From Sclerurus mexicanus (lineage: Eukaryota; Chordata; Aves; Passeriformes; Furnariidae): DNA of 64,000 nucleotides. The stretch covers positions 124,001 through 188,000 of the forward strand of contig VWZF01005522.1 in NCBI GenBank assembly GCA_013396755.1, written 5' to 3'. Below, piece after piece: positions 24,666 to 37,509 of the stretch; the first letter of the stretch is position 1, and the number at the start of each line of letters is the position of its first letter. A model generated the notes under the pieces. The model searched no databases. It was not told the origin of the DNA and saw only the letters and a list, made by a program, of their open reading frames with translations. The position numbers were made by a program, and so were the translations under genes.

Positions 24666-27600
24666 GTGTGGTTGTCCCCGTGGAAGATGTACTTATTGCT
24701 GCTAGGGAAAAATGTTCTTAAATCACAGGGCACATCTGCTAAATACAGCATTTAGTTGTGGTTAAGAAATTCTCCTAGATTGTGCAAGAAAAAATTCCTT
24801 ATACAGTCAAAAGACAGAGATATGCACAGAGAGAGATCCTGTCTGCTCAAGATAAGACTTTAAGTTCACTCCAGAGACATCTCTCTCTTGGCTGGGTAAG
24901 GAAACAGGGTGCTTCCATGAGAATTACTTCACTAGGCATTGAAAATGTAGATATGAGTCAGACAAGTTACTGCATCAACTGCAGTTTCTACCCTGTGATA
25001 ACAGAGATTTCAAATTCTGAAGACTCAGATCCCACATAAGGGGAAATGAATCTCAGCAATAACTAATTAACGATGTCTCAGAAGGCGTTGATAACGTTTG
25101 AATGCTATATGATACACACAAGTGGTATCCCTCTCATCACAGTTCTAGTTAAACTATTCATGAACTGACACCAATGTCTTTTTATTTTGAACGCTTGTTA
25201 GAAGTAATTAACTCAAAGAGGAGACTTGCTGTTAATGAAGTACAGTGTAAATATCTCATTTCCATTCCTTTTCTGCATCTTCCTTATAAGAAACATTGCT
25301 GGGATGTCTGCCTCAGACAGGAACAACCAGTAATCCAGACCCCTACCCAGCAGTGCACAACCCTGCAGTTAAGACATGACTGGCAGCAGCAGAAGTTTGG
25401 GTTTGTTTGAAGGACTCCCTATTAATTCACCTACAAGCTTCCATATAAACCTGGGGTAGATGTAGCACCATGAACTTTTTTTTTTCCTACTTAGAATAAC
25501 AAAACATTTGCTTAAGAAACAAAACTTTAGAGAAAAAAAAAGTCTTGAACACCGTGGCTACAAGTAGCACACATAATTTTGCTATACCTGTAAAACTATA
25601 ACTGCTGGAGTTTGCAGCCCTCTTTCCTCCCTCCAGTGGCCCTGTGCCATGAGGAGCTCATACGGGCATCTAACTCATAGAAAAGTATAGTTAAATATTT
25701 CTATTTTTCTGTTTTTTCTATTTTTCCTGTCCTTAGCTCCCAGGACAACATTAAGCAACCCCTTTCACATATCTCATAGAAGGCCCTTATACAAAGCCTT
25801 CTGTCCTCCTCTACACGAACTAGCTATTCCATGCCTGTGCTAGGTGTAATCAGCCTAAAATAAGTGACTGCTTAACCAAGGCGCATTTGAACATGCTGAC
25901 TGAAGCTTCTGCATGCTGTTGCAGTGCAAATTTTTCCACTGCCTGGATTTCTCCATTAAGATAAATGTTTATTGAACAATAAAACATGAGAGCCAAAGCA
26001 AACTTGTTTTAGGCCTGTCTGCTTGCTCTTTGAATGTTTTCTTGTTGTTCCACCAGATGTCCACTGAGCATTCTTCTCTTCCCTCCTTACCCCTTGATTT
26101 AGTGTAAGCCTTAGCTATCAAGATTAAAAGTGTGAAGGGCTTCTTCATCCATTGCCTCCATCAATATGTACAGCCATTATCAAAAAAAAAGATTTATGAG
26201 AAAACCTACTGCTTGCTAGATGAAGTCACTCTTGTGCCTCCAAAAGATCAGATCTCTGTTCAGTTGAGTAGAGAATAATACTTTCTAAACTTTACAAATC
26301 CAGAAGTTAAAGTAAAAAAAATTAATAGAGATGTTGAATATGACACTAGTATGACAAACAGAAGCTTGCACTTTGATAGTCATATAGTGCTCAGGTTTGA
26401 CCATTGGCATTTGAATTTCTAGGGAGTTTTTCATACATAAAAGAAAATGTTTACACACAACTGTCAACAAGTCCTCCTTACAGGGACACTTGATTTTATT
26501 CTGCAAATAATAGGATAACATTCTTCAGTATTGAAATTTGTTGGTTGTTGAGATACTTTACAAAAATAAGACATTTTTAGAAAATTTTAAACATTGGAAA
26601 CTCTTTTGTTATAGAGAGAATAGTCTCACTTGTTTGTGAATACTTGCAAACAAGCAAGGACTTTGCAAGGAAGGATTTTGCAGAATGTTTCGAAAAACAG
26701 GGAAAAGCCAAAGGTGCATGCATATGAATAAGAGATGAAAGAAATCCAGAGTTGAACATCCTCTGGCATATTCTTTACATCAATTTATGGCTTTTATTCT
26801 TTGAATGTGTTTCATTCCTGAGAAGTACTGGGTAATTGTGAGGGTCCTTAATATTTGTGGAAGAGAAGAACCAATGCAGATCTTCAGAAATTAGAAATTG
26901 CTGAAGGTCTACAAAGTGCAACATGCCTGTGCTGTATTGGTAAAGATCAGGGTCTGGCTCATTAGGTTTTTTTAGGTGAACGAAGAGGAAAAGGAAATGT
27001 TTTACCCTACCTGCTGTGCATAAAAGTTACTAATATTTAATTATCAAGGTAATGTAGTCATTTAAATTAGAGGTTGTTCTAAATAGCTAACCTTAAGGGC
27101 TTCATTGGCAACCCTGGTTGGTTCACAAAAAGACATGACACATTTGTGTGGCATTTGACATTAAAACAAACTGAAAGTGTAACATCAGGTTAAAAAGGTT
27201 TGACACATTATTTATAAAATTAGTTCAGGCATTTTTTTCTGCCTTCTTAATAGCACACAGAAAGAAACTAGAAATAGCCATGCCCGTGGTGTGCATGTGC
27301 TGCGAGTCCCTGACGCATTCCACATAACCTCAGGTATTTAGCTAAGGTACGTATGTCAGCAGCCCTGCCTCGGGTTCCTTCACAGCTGATGGGAAGAGAC
27401 AGACACTTCCAGATAACAACTCAGGCCATCCAAGAACAAAATCATTTTTGTCACTAACTGTGTTACTTACACTTATTGCAGAGGAGACATGGGAAAACTA
27501 GATGTGTTGTACAGGCTAGAAAGAAGAATAGTATGTAATTCCTGGAACATGGGTAACAGTGGACAAAAGCTACTTTTAAAAAATCTTGATATTCTGTTTT

Positions 27601-28306
27601 TCTGAGAACTGGAAAAGCCCCTTAAACTGAAATGATGAACCTGTTTAAAGGAATCCATCCTAATGTGTTGTATGATCTAAGGGTCTGGCTAGAGAAGGAA
27701 GCATCATGCAAAACTGCATTTCAGAGTTTTGGTCTGGGGGAAAAATCCTCAGTTCTACATGAAGATACTGAAGATCAGACAGAAAGTCTTGCAAGAGAGA
27801 ACTGTTAGACCTATGACAGCCTGCAAGACTCCACTTGTGTTGGGACATTTCTTCATTATTTCTAAAGGCCAGAAACCTGTAGTGAATTTCTTTGAACCCA
27901 ATCAAAATCTTGAAATAAAGGATGAAGTTTTTATAAACTGAAAAAAAATACTTTCTTTCACTGCATGTGGCCCTATTCTCAATACAAATGTATTAGTGAA
28001 AACACATTGAAGGTAAGTAGCATAATAACACTTAAATGAAGAGAAATAATCATTTTTGTAGTATATTAAGACTATAGCTTCCTAATCTGACTGTGAAAAA
28101 ATTCTCTTTGTTCTGTACTAAACCTTGGCACAACTGGTCTAGTAGTGAGAGTACTTTTTCTTTTCAGACTGATCTTTCCAGGTCTAATCATTGCAAATTA
28201 CAGTGTAGGAGTGATATTTAAACAAGACCTTATCAATACTTAAGACTATATTGGTTTTAGGTCATCTTGTTTTTCTGTTACAACTCTCAGTTAGAGTAAA
28301 CATACC

Positions 28307-28872
28307 TGTTGTGGTTTAACTCCATCTAACTAAACACCACACATCTGCTTGCTCACCCTCCCTCTATGACATGGGAAAGAGAATCAGGAGAGTAAAAGTG
28401 CAGAAACTCCTGGGTTAAGATAAAGACAGTTTAGTAAGTAAAGCAAAAGCCATGTATGCAAGCAAAACAAACCCAGGAATTCATTATCCACTTCCTATGG
28501 GCAGGCATGTGTTCAACCATCTCCAGGAAAGTCGGGCTTCATCATGTGTAACAGTTACTTGGGAAGGCAAGTGCCATCACCCAGAACATCCACATTTCCT
28601 TCTTCTTCCCCCCAGTTTATATGCAGAGCCCCATGTCATATGGTATGGACTATTCCTTTGGTCAACTGGGTCAGCTGTCCTGGCTGTGTCCCCTCTCAAC
28701 TTCCTGCACATCTTCAGCCCACTTGCTGGTGGGGTGGGATGAGAAGCAGAAAAAAGCCTTGACTTTATGAAGTACTGCTCAGTAATAGCCAAAACATCTC
28801 TATTTTCAACCCTGCTTCCAGCACAAATCCAAAGCATGAAGAAAATGAATTCTACCCCAGTCAAATTCAGCA
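28307..28872 (-). mobile_element. Solo LTR of an avian endogenous retrovirus (family A), antisense
   Basis: About 566 bp from TGTTGTGG to TTCAGCA, flanked by the direct repeat CATACC (28301-28306 and 28871-28876; it overlaps the terminal CA, so the true target duplication may be the 4 bp TACC). On the minus strand it has GACTGGGGTAGAATTCATTT near the 5' end, the CAAAGGAATAGTCCATACCA phrase, a TATA box (GCATATAAACTGGGG, about 28617-28631) and a TAAACTGTCTTTATCTTAAC phrase near the 3' end. The LTRs at 36928 and 56828 share this order of blocks. No retroviral gene flanks it, so it is a solo LTR left by recombination. Confidence 0.82.
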
Positions 28873-29144
28873 TACCACAGAAACACCACTTGGACTCTAA
28901 CTAGATTTATGGCCAAAGACATGCCATTTACCCTAAGCTTAGCATGGTTTTTGACACCATTTCTCACTATGTTGTTGTAATCGAGTGGAAATCTTGCAGT
29001 CCGGAGGGAAAAACAAGACAGGTAAAAGAAATAATGGTTGGATGTTGGTGTGGTTTAAGCCCAGCTGGAAGCCCTCAAGCTGAGGGTGTTGTGGTTAATA
29101 AGCCCTGCTCTGCCTGAAAACAAGCAAAAACTCTGCAGCTCTGT

Positions 29145-29705
29145 AAGGATCTGTACTGGCCCAGATCTATCAGTGAGCAGGAGAAGATCTATTCTTGGAA
29201 AGTTTACAGACAGTGGCAAGAGAGACCAGTTGATATGCTCAAGTCAGGGCTGCCTTTTAGAGAGATCAAGACAGGAAGGAACAGGCAGACAGAATCCTAA
29301 TGAAATTCAAAAAGGACAAATGCAAAGTCCTGAACCCAGGATGAAGAAGCCCTGCAGTGACACAGGGTGGGGACTGACTGTCTGGATGCAATGCAGGAAA
29401 GGAGATGAAGATGTGAGCACCTCCATCTGAACAAGTGCCAGCAGCAAAGAAGGATAACAATAACCTGGGCTATAGTAAAAGGAACTTGAGTAGTGAATTA
29501 TGATAAGAGATTGTCCCACTCTAATCAACACTCATTGAATCACATCCAGCTTTGGGTCCCTCAATACAAAAGATCTTTGAATAAACTGGAGCAAGTTCAG
29601 TGAAAGGCCACTGAGATGGTGGCAGCTGGAGCACTTCCTCTCTGAGGAAGAACTGAGGGAGCAAGGTCTGTTCATCCTGAAGTAGAGGCAGCTTCAGGGG
29701 GCCCT
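29145..29705 (+). mobile_element. CR1 LINE reverse-transcriptase fragment, old
   Basis: A diverged CR1 body fragment in sense orientation with neither 5' nor 3' terminus. Recognisable phrases: a degraded FADD-box region (AAAGTTTACAGACAGTGGC, about 29198), GTTGATATGCTCAAGTCAGG, CAGGCAGACAGAATCCTAAT with AAATGCAAAGTCCTGAACCC, CAGCAAAGAAGGATAACAAT, and CAGCTTTGGGTCCCTCAATA followed by the LREFGL-equivalent region (GAAGAACTGAGGGAGCAAGG). Many substitutions and indels put it among the oldest repeats here. Confidence 0.8.
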
Positions 29706-29747
29706 AGCATCACCCCCTAGTGACTACACAGATGTCATCAAGGGTAT

Positions 29748-30190
29748 TGTGGCAAGATGTCTGGGAGTAAAAATTAGAGAAAACTGAGAAGTTATATTCA
29801 CATTCTAACAGAAGTTGTAATGGTACGGAAATTATATGGTAAAAAGCAGCTGGTGCTCCCTGTTGGAATGTAGTTGACATGTTCTGTGATGATTCCCTAT
29901 ACAACAGTAAGTGCCTGCTAAGATGGATGGAATGTAGCATGGAGAAGAGTGAAGATACCATGGCCAGGGTCTGTAGAAATCCTTGCAGGGAGGGAAACTT
30001 GGTTGTACTTTGTAGCTGATAAACCGCATAGCACCTGTCAACCAAGGGAGAGAGGAGATGTCCTGCTGCCGAGCCAACAACTGTGGCAAAATCTCTCTTT
30101 GGATGCCCTTGGTTCAATAAAGCCTAAGTGCAATATTAATGCACACCTCCATCCCAGAGTTGCCCATGTCCAAAGTATGACCACCCCACA
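29748..30190 (+). mobile_element. Possible solo LTR (fourth type), sense
   Basis: Starts TGTGGCAAGATGTCTGGGAG and ends GACCACCCCACA. Near the right end it has GCTGCCGAGCCAACAACTG, GGTTCAATAAAGCCTAAGTG (AATAAA at 30116) and CATCCCAGAGTTGCCCATGT, the layout of an R-U5 region of a bird LTR. I found no target-site duplication, and the left limit is a guess from the TG start. It sits directly after the CR1 at 29145. Confidence 0.45.
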
Positions 30191-30874
30191 CTGGACATGC
30201 AGTCTGTAATTTTTGACTGTATCTTTAAAAGCGAACCAAGAGAATTTTACACCAATTGGCAACAAAAGTATTTATGACTAAAGTCACTCAAGCTTCACCT
30301 AAAAAAAATTGAATAGAAGAAAAGTAAGTTGAGAATGGAGGAAAACTTAGGGAAGAATGCATTGTAACTGCTGGGTTTAGTCAATGGGCTGAACCTGTCA
30401 TTTCTCCCTATAGGAACATCTGTTGGGTAAGAACTGTACTCTACATGCACTGAATACTTCTATTAGGATTAGAGCTTGTCTGTATATTGCTTTAAATACA
30501 TTTTTGCAGTCAGATACTAGCACTGGCAATATTCAAACCTTAACCTGTCACAATTTTATATTAATAAAGACTGTTATTCCGTAAAAGGCTAGTGTGAGTC
30601 CTTGACACGTGCTTGGAGTTGCCAGCAGTGGGTGACACACTCAAACAAAGTGAGAAGACTCCCTGAGGGGTCTCCCTTATGCTGTTGGCTCAGCTCCCTG
30701 AAAACAGCAGTTGAATTGCCCTCCAATCCAGCAGGACTGTTAGGTGAAGGGTCCCCATAACAAGACACTGACAGACTGGTTGGGCACACAGGTCTCTGCT
30801 TCCCTGGGGCACTGACAGACAAATCAAACACTAAGGGTCAAGGAGATCTTCCCTTTTCACATGACAGAAAAGGG

Positions 30875-31066
30875 TATGGAGCCAGGTTCTGAACAGGTTG
30901 CCCAGAGAATTTGTGGATGCCCCATCCCTGGAAGTGCTCAAGGTCAGATTGGATGGGGTCCTGGGCAACCTTGTCTAGTGGAAGTTTCCCTGCTCATGGC
31001 AGGAGGTTTGGAACCAGATAATCTTTAAGGACCATGCCAACTCAAACAGTTCTGTGATTCTATGAT
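30875..31066 (+). repeat. CR1 LINE 3' end fragment
   Basis: Contains AACAGGTTGCCCAGAGAATT, GGATGCCCCATCCCTGGAAG, TCCTGGGCAACCTTGTCTAG and the terminal TCTGTGATTCTATGATG, the standard 3' end of a CR1 subfamily. It is followed within 60 bp by a second CR1 end of a different subfamily. Confidence 0.9.
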
Positions 31067-31119
31067 GATTCTCTTCACTGTGTTTCATGGTGGAAGGGTT
31101 ATGAACAGTGATTATCTGC

Positions 31120-31362
31120 TGAAAGAAGAAAAGTTTAGACTGAATATAAAGACAAAAAAAAGTTTTCCACAGAAGGACAGTCAAACAGCAGAACAGGTTT
31201 CCCAGAGAGGTTGTGCCGTTTCCATCCTTGGGGATTTTTAAGACTTAACTGGATAAAGCCCTGAGAAACCCAGTCTGATCTCACAGGTGACCATGGTTTG
31301 AACAGGAGATAGGACAAGAGACCTGAGGCCCCTTCTAGGCTGGATTTTCTATGATCTGATGA
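31120..31362 (+). repeat. CR1 LINE 3' end fragment, second subfamily
   Basis: Phrases AGTTTAGACTGAATATAAAG, ACAGAAGGACAGTCAAACAG, TTTCCCAGAGAGGTTGTG, CCATCCTTGGGGATTTTTAA and the CCCCTTCTAGGCTGGATTTT end mark an independently inserted CR1 copy. Its 3' sequence differs from the neighbour at 30875, so the pair is not a tandem duplication. Confidence 0.85.
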
Positions 31363-34300
31363 GAGGAACTGAGGAGACATATGCTTTGTAGCCCGTGTGC
31401 TTGGAAACCTCTGTCATCAAACACAGAGGATGACACAAAGTTGCTTCTCTCTTCCTGTGGTATTAAAGAATCTGGCCACCTTAGTCTTTCTCATATGTTT
31501 ACCAGTATATGCCCTGGCATCTCAGCTGAAAGAATAAAGCCTTTTTGTGTCTTCTTAACCCTAAACAGGTTTTAAAGGTACAAAAAGAATATTGCTTTTC
31601 TTATTAATGTTGTAGCAGTACTCTAGGGACAAAGCAATAGGAGTTAAGGAAGCAAAAGGGTGGATCGGTATAAAATTATTTCATCAGAAGATATAGTATG
31701 AAAGTGTTCAGTTTATGGATGTTCTTTTCACAGGAACAAAATACAAATATTTATAGTAAGTAAACATAGTAAAAACAACAAAAGAATTAAACACTTAGCA
31801 AATGTATATTATTCTTCCTATACCAACTTTTCAGCAAATACAATAATTCTGCTTGAAAACATTTAGGTGAAACTTATTCTTTAATTTACATTAAAAAAAG
31901 CAAAAAAAGCGCCCTTTTTTACTGCTTTCCTTCCTTCACAAATGTAATTTATGTAAATTGACCAGTTGTAACACTGCCAATATAAATATTCTGCCAATAT
32001 AAACATAAATATTATTCTCACAGCCTTGGGTTTTTTGGCTTCTATCCTACCTCAATGTCTGTGGAAAAGCTGGGTTTTGTATCAAGTTCATCAAGTTCAG
32101 TACTTCAGAGAACAAAAAGCATTTCTGCAAAGAAGTAGTGATGATATATCTGCCATCGAGTCTTCTTTTCAAAACAGGGGGTGAGTTTTTACCTTTGCAA
32201 GCTCTCAAGGTTAGAGAATTAAGGGGTTTTTGTGTCAGATCTGATGCTGGAGTTTCTAAAATTCCCCACAAAAGAACATTGATGTTGGATTATCCTTGAA
32301 GTTCTAATTTGAAGCACAGAAGGAGCTCACAGTTAAATCTTTAGAGTGCTGCTGCTGCTGTTTCCCTGCACAATTATAATGTAATTTAGTTGATTTTATA
32401 GTTTAGTTACCAAGTATGGATTTTTGTGGCTGATATCCTCTCAGCCTCTCACTGAAGCATTTGGGTGCTGAAGAAATCACCATTTTGTTGTGTTGATAGA
32501 GGCTGGATTTGGGAGCACTGAAGATTCTGCCAGGGTTGGAACTGGCTGACACAGCAGTAAGTCATAAACAGAAACTGGAGTCCCATTACCACAACCTTGG
32601 CAAGTAGGTGTTTCAGGTGTAAATTTAAGATGGGTGTGTGCAACCCTGACTACAGGTTTTGATGGTATTAGCATGAGACCTTTGCAGCTACAGACTGGAT
32701 TTTGTGGAGAAAAAGAACATGACCAAAGATGACTTTAGCTTGGGAAGAATCACTCAGCCTGTCTGTGGCAGGAGTCCTCCACCTGTCTGATTTTTCCTAA
32801 AGTCTGTATGTTATGTATAAGTGCGGGGATGGTAAAGGCACAAATGCAATCTAAATTTAAAGTGCATGTCACATAGAAACTTCAGTGGTTTTTGTAGTTT
32901 TGCTTGGGCTTTATTTCCTCTCTTTATTCACTTTTCATTTACTATACAATAAGTTTCTTTATTCTTAATTGTAATGTATGTCTGATTCTCAAATAAATTT
33001 CAGTTTAAAGAATCATGATTTCCTGCATATGATTGGGAAACAGCACAGAAGAGTGCAAAGAAAGCAGAAGAAAATATTCCTTCAGAGTACCAGTGAACTA
33101 TCTTTCACAAGGATTAAAGAGCAGCTCTTTTCTAGAAATCTACCCTTTCTGACTTGTTGGAGCAGAGGCTAGGGCATGTATGTCATGCAGGCAGTGACAA
33201 CAGCCCGTGGAGTGTATTTCTCTGTCAGTGAACAAATTGCCTGTGATTTGTCAAGAAAGAATGTAGCCTCAGACCTTCAGGGACTGAAACAACCCTTGTT
33301 TATATCACTCCACATATGCTTCTTCCACCTCTAGCTTTTTACAAATTATCATTTTCTTCCACACTATAAAATATATTCTTTTACCTGGAACTATAAGCCA
33401 ATGTGTTCTACTCCATCTCCATGATAAAATACTATGAAAGTTGGGCAAACAAAAACATCTCCTGAGTTATCCCATTTCTAGGAGCATGCAAAGAATTTTA
33501 GAAAGGCCAGTCTAACACAGAAGCATATGTTGTAAATCAATAAAATATTGTACAAGGAACTGGTCTTTGAAATGCTGTCTGTACTTCTAAGTGAAAGCAG
33601 GCCATGGCCTGACCCTAAGACTAAGTGATACCAAGGGATTTGTATGCAAATAGACTGCAGCAAGTTGCAGATTTGCCTTGTGTAGAGCTGGCTGGAGAGG
33701 TAGAAAATGGAACCCAGCAAGAGCCAATAGGCAGTGGGGATGACTGGGTTCGAGTGCTCAGACTCAGTCACTGATTTCTTCAGTGACTGAACATCCCTAA
33801 AACTGAACCATGTAAAGCTCAAGTAAAACAGGCTCTTTATTGATTGCTTCATCACTCTGGTTCACTGTGAAAGAAACCTGCAGTGTTCAGACATCTGTAT
33901 GAGAACAGCAAGAGTAACTCCAGGTTTTCGTCTGCAATACGAAACTCAAATGTTTTGCCACAGATTGCAGAGCTTCATAAGGGGAAAGAACTACTCAAGG
34001 ACTGTAATTATTTATCCAGGCTGGCCAATGCTGGGTACACAGAATTTCATTAACAGCTGAGGTGGGACTCTTCCCTTTATATGAAAGCACAGTATTTCCT
34101 AGGTCTGTTCACAAGAGAAGGTAATTTTCTTCAACCACATTCTTATGTGTGAAGTAGCTTCTGGAGAGCAAGGCTTTTGAACAAGCGATTATACTCCCTT
34201 GTAATACTTTCCAAGGTTCCTATTCTGTGTTTAAACCGCAGAAGCTACATATGGCTACACTTGACTGATAAAATTGATGCAGAATAACAGAAAATCTGTT

Positions 34301-35624
34301 ACAGACTCACATGCGTTTCTCCTGCAAATGGTCTCAGATAATGCTCACTGAGTATCCTTGCCAAAGACTTATCATTTCAGCTTAGTCTTTATGCAGGAAC
34401 TGGGTGATTAATCTGATTTCTCAGCCCTTAACATTCTCAGATAAATGCTCAGCCAAGTTAAACAAGAGATACCTAAAGATAAAAAGCATTTAAATATTTG
34501 AAGAGAAAGAAAAGCATATTGAGTGACTATATACATTCTGTTCCTGAGTATTTATGAAACAACAAAGCCAGTTCCACTTATGTTAATAGAGAACTTTCAA
34601 AAGAAAAATTTGCCATTTATTGCTTTATTTAGTTTGAATGTCTTTGTAATAAGTCTGTGTTTTTATTTTTCCCTCATCCCTCTAGTTTTATATTAAGTAA
34701 GCCTTCAAATGAGTGTTATGCTTTCCAGGAACTGGATTCCCACTGATTTTGGTATTTTCAGTTCCACACAAGCTTTACATCATAAAAAGTCACTTCTAAA
34801 GAAACTGGGAAACCTTGGAGTTCAACATGATTCTGTTGTTGGCTCTCTTATCACTTGGCTAGGACAGCATAAGCATGGAGTCAAGAACAGTTATGCTTAT
34901 ATCAATTTTTCATATGAGGATGCAGGATGGCACCTCATAAAGCTAAGCTAACAGAGGGAAATCTAGATTTGCCTGGTGCCAATGGAAATTATAGTCATTG
35001 TTTTTATAGAAAAGATTAAATAGTGTGACAAAATATTACTGGTCCAAGGTTTCTGTTCACAGTAACAGACAAAGAGCCTGAAAATGGAGAAAAGAAAGTA
35101 TTAAAAATTTTGTAGCTTCCAAATAGCTCAATACCCTGCTCAAATCTGAAAAGATGATCAATTAAGGAAGATGGAACTGAGAATGTCTCTCTACCTTGTT
35201 TTGGCATCTGCAACAAACTGTGCAAATCAGGATCTGGGTGATCTCTGGTGATGCCAATAGAAATTCTTGGAGGAGCAAGCAATACCCAGAGGAAGAATCT
35301 AGCTGTTCCGCTTGCTTTCCTACCCATCCCTCACTCAAAGCTTTTCTCAGCTAATTTTTCTCCAATTAAACTCACACTGCGTTCTGTGCTTTAGTTGCTT
35401 TCAGCATATTTGCATCTCCCTCAGGAATTTTGAAATATTGGTTTATTAATTTCTAACTTTTCCTTCTGGCAAAAAGTAGACAAAGTGGTAGAATGATCTG
35501 GATGTGAGGGAACTCATTGATTTTGTCATATGGTGGGACTGTAACTAACTTAAATCCTAACTCCTTCTGCCTGACCAGGTAATGTTTACCAATACAGGAC
35601 ACAGAAACATCTTGGATGTAAGAA

Positions 35625-35680
35625 AAAGAATCATGGAATCATTTAGGCTGGAAAGGAGCTTTAAGATACATGCTAATCAC
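35625..35680 (-). repeat. CR1 LINE 3' terminus, antisense
   Basis: AGAATCATGGAATCATTTAG followed by GCTGGAAAGGAGCTTTAAGA is the reverse complement of a CR1 terminus. Only the last ~55 bp are recognisable. Confidence 0.8.
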
Positions 35681-36026
35681 TGACTGGTCCAGAGGTGTGT
35701 TTTTTAGTTTTTACAACCCCTGTGTTGACATATGATATTGCTTAGAATATATATTGATTTTGGTCTCCTGAAATGAACTTGAATTTTGAGATTATTAAAA
35801 AAAATGTGCTCATAGTCTCAATTTATTCACTGTTACAATGAATCCCAGAAGAATGATCTGCTCCTATTTTTATCCTTTTATGAGTTAGTGTATTTTGTAG
35901 AAACTATTAGTGCAGACAGTAAATTTGGTGTCAGAGGTATTTGAAGAGGGTGTTGGGAATAATAGGATTGAAATGACAGAGACCTAATCAAATAAGTGTC
36001 CAGTCATATTCATCTTTTGCTTACTC

Positions 36027-36125
36027 GTGTCCCCAGGTCTCTTCTGCAAAGCTTCTCCCTAAAACATGAAACGGCCTGTACTGTTGCACAGGGTTATTCT
36101 GTCCCAAGTGCAGGATTTTGCATAT
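36027..36125 (-). repeat. CR1 LINE internal fragment, antisense
   Basis: GTGTCCCCAGGTCTCTTCTG, then GGCCTGTACTGTTGCACAGG and GTCCCAAGTGCAGGATTT align with the middle of the CR1 reverse-transcriptase region. The equivalent in the copy at 23478 is the CTGCATGGGGTTGTTGTCCC / AAGTGCAGGACCT stretch near 24160-24200. It is short and diverged. Confidence 0.65.
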
Positions 36126-36927
36126 AAATATCAGTCTTACTTTTTGTTTGCTATGCATGGAAATTGACCAGCTAGGTGTGCAAAATAGGGATCCAATATA
36201 ACAGAAATAAGTTCATAGTGTATTCTCTCTGCAGATACTAACAGGGATTCTGCGATTGTTTTTCCCTACTAAAATGTTTTGAATTGGGGTGATTTGAACA
36301 CTTGCCCAGAATGGGAACTAGGAGTGTTATACCAGCATCACAGTTCCAAAGTTTGGAGCTATTTTGCACACTCATCCCAAAGTCCAACAACTAATTCACT
36401 TTACTTTACCATGGGAAGTCTAACAATGCTATTCATGCATATCTGGTTCCTAAGAACTGCATTCTAGTTTCAGCTGCTATTGCCTTTTCTAAGCAATTAA
36501 TCAGAACCACTGCAATTATAGATAAGTCTTGACTTATTTAATAGATACTTAATAGTTATTCATTTTACTGGGAAGGAGTAATAAATCAAAGAGCTTCTGC
36601 TTGTGTTGATGTAGCAAATAAGAAATTTAAAATGTTAAAACCTGCAATCTCGTAGTTTGTATAATAATGTCAATTAATCCTTTTAGCAAAGCATTTCAGC
36701 CATCACTTTTATGTTTTCCTTTTGTTTTCTTCTTCCTTGTATTTGAGGTTAAACCATAGAATAATTATAATAAAACTCCTCGCATTGTATTCTATTCTTG
36801 GTGAGAGCAGTGTAAACTCTGGATTTTATGATGAAGGTATCTGTGCTGTGAATATGTTTAGTTATGGGGACCTGATCTGATGCAGGTTGCCCTGATCATA
36901 TATGAGTTGGTGTGCTCTGGTCCTGAG

Positions 36928-37509
36928 TGTCATATTTACAGCTGGGATAGAGTTAATGTTCTTCTTAGTAGCTGGTACAGTGCTGTGTTTTGGATTTAGT
37001 ATGACAATAATGATGATAACACAGTGATGTTTTGGTTGTTGCTAAGTAGTGCTTACCCTAAGTCAAGAACTTTTCAGTGTCTCATGCTCTGCCAGTGAGC
37101 AGGTGCACAAGAGGCTGGGAGGGAATATGGCCAGGACAGCTGACCTGAAGTGACCAAAGGGATATTCCATACTACAGAGCATCATTCCCACTATATACGC
37201 TGGAGGAAGCTGACTGGGAGGACCAATCACTGCTTGGGGAGGGACTGGGCATTGGTCAGCAAGGGGTGAGCAACTGTATTGTGCATCACTTGTTTCTCTT
37301 GGGTTTTATTCCTCTCTCTGTTTCTTCACCATCATTATTATAGTTGTTGTTTTTGTTATATTTTACTTTAATTCAATTATTAAACTGTTCTTATTTCAAG
37401 CCACATTTTTTACCTTTTTCTGTTTCTCCCCCTCATCCCACTACAAGTGATGGGGTGGTGAGTGAGCTGCTGCATGGTACTTAGTTGCTAGCTGGGCTAA
37501 ACCACAACA
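36928..37509 (+). mobile_element. Solo LTR, family A relative, sense
   Basis: About 582 bp, same orientation as TRPC4. It shares CAGCTGGGATAGAGTTAATG, the TGACCAAAGGGATATTCCAT phrase, a TATA element (ACTATATACGCTGG, about 37191), ATTAAACTGTTCTTATTTCA near 37378 and the GCTGGGCTAAACCACAACA 3' end with the LTRs at 28307 and 56828. The segment after the TATA (about 37205-37370) is unrelated to theirs, so this is a distinct subfamily. I found no clean target-site duplication. There is no internal retroviral sequence. Confidence 0.82.

Noticed and set aside
29045..29070. Short match to the 3' end of LTR family A (TGGTGTGGTTTAAGCCCAGC)
   Set aside because: Only about 25 bp match before the sequence diverges; too short to call an LTR remnant.
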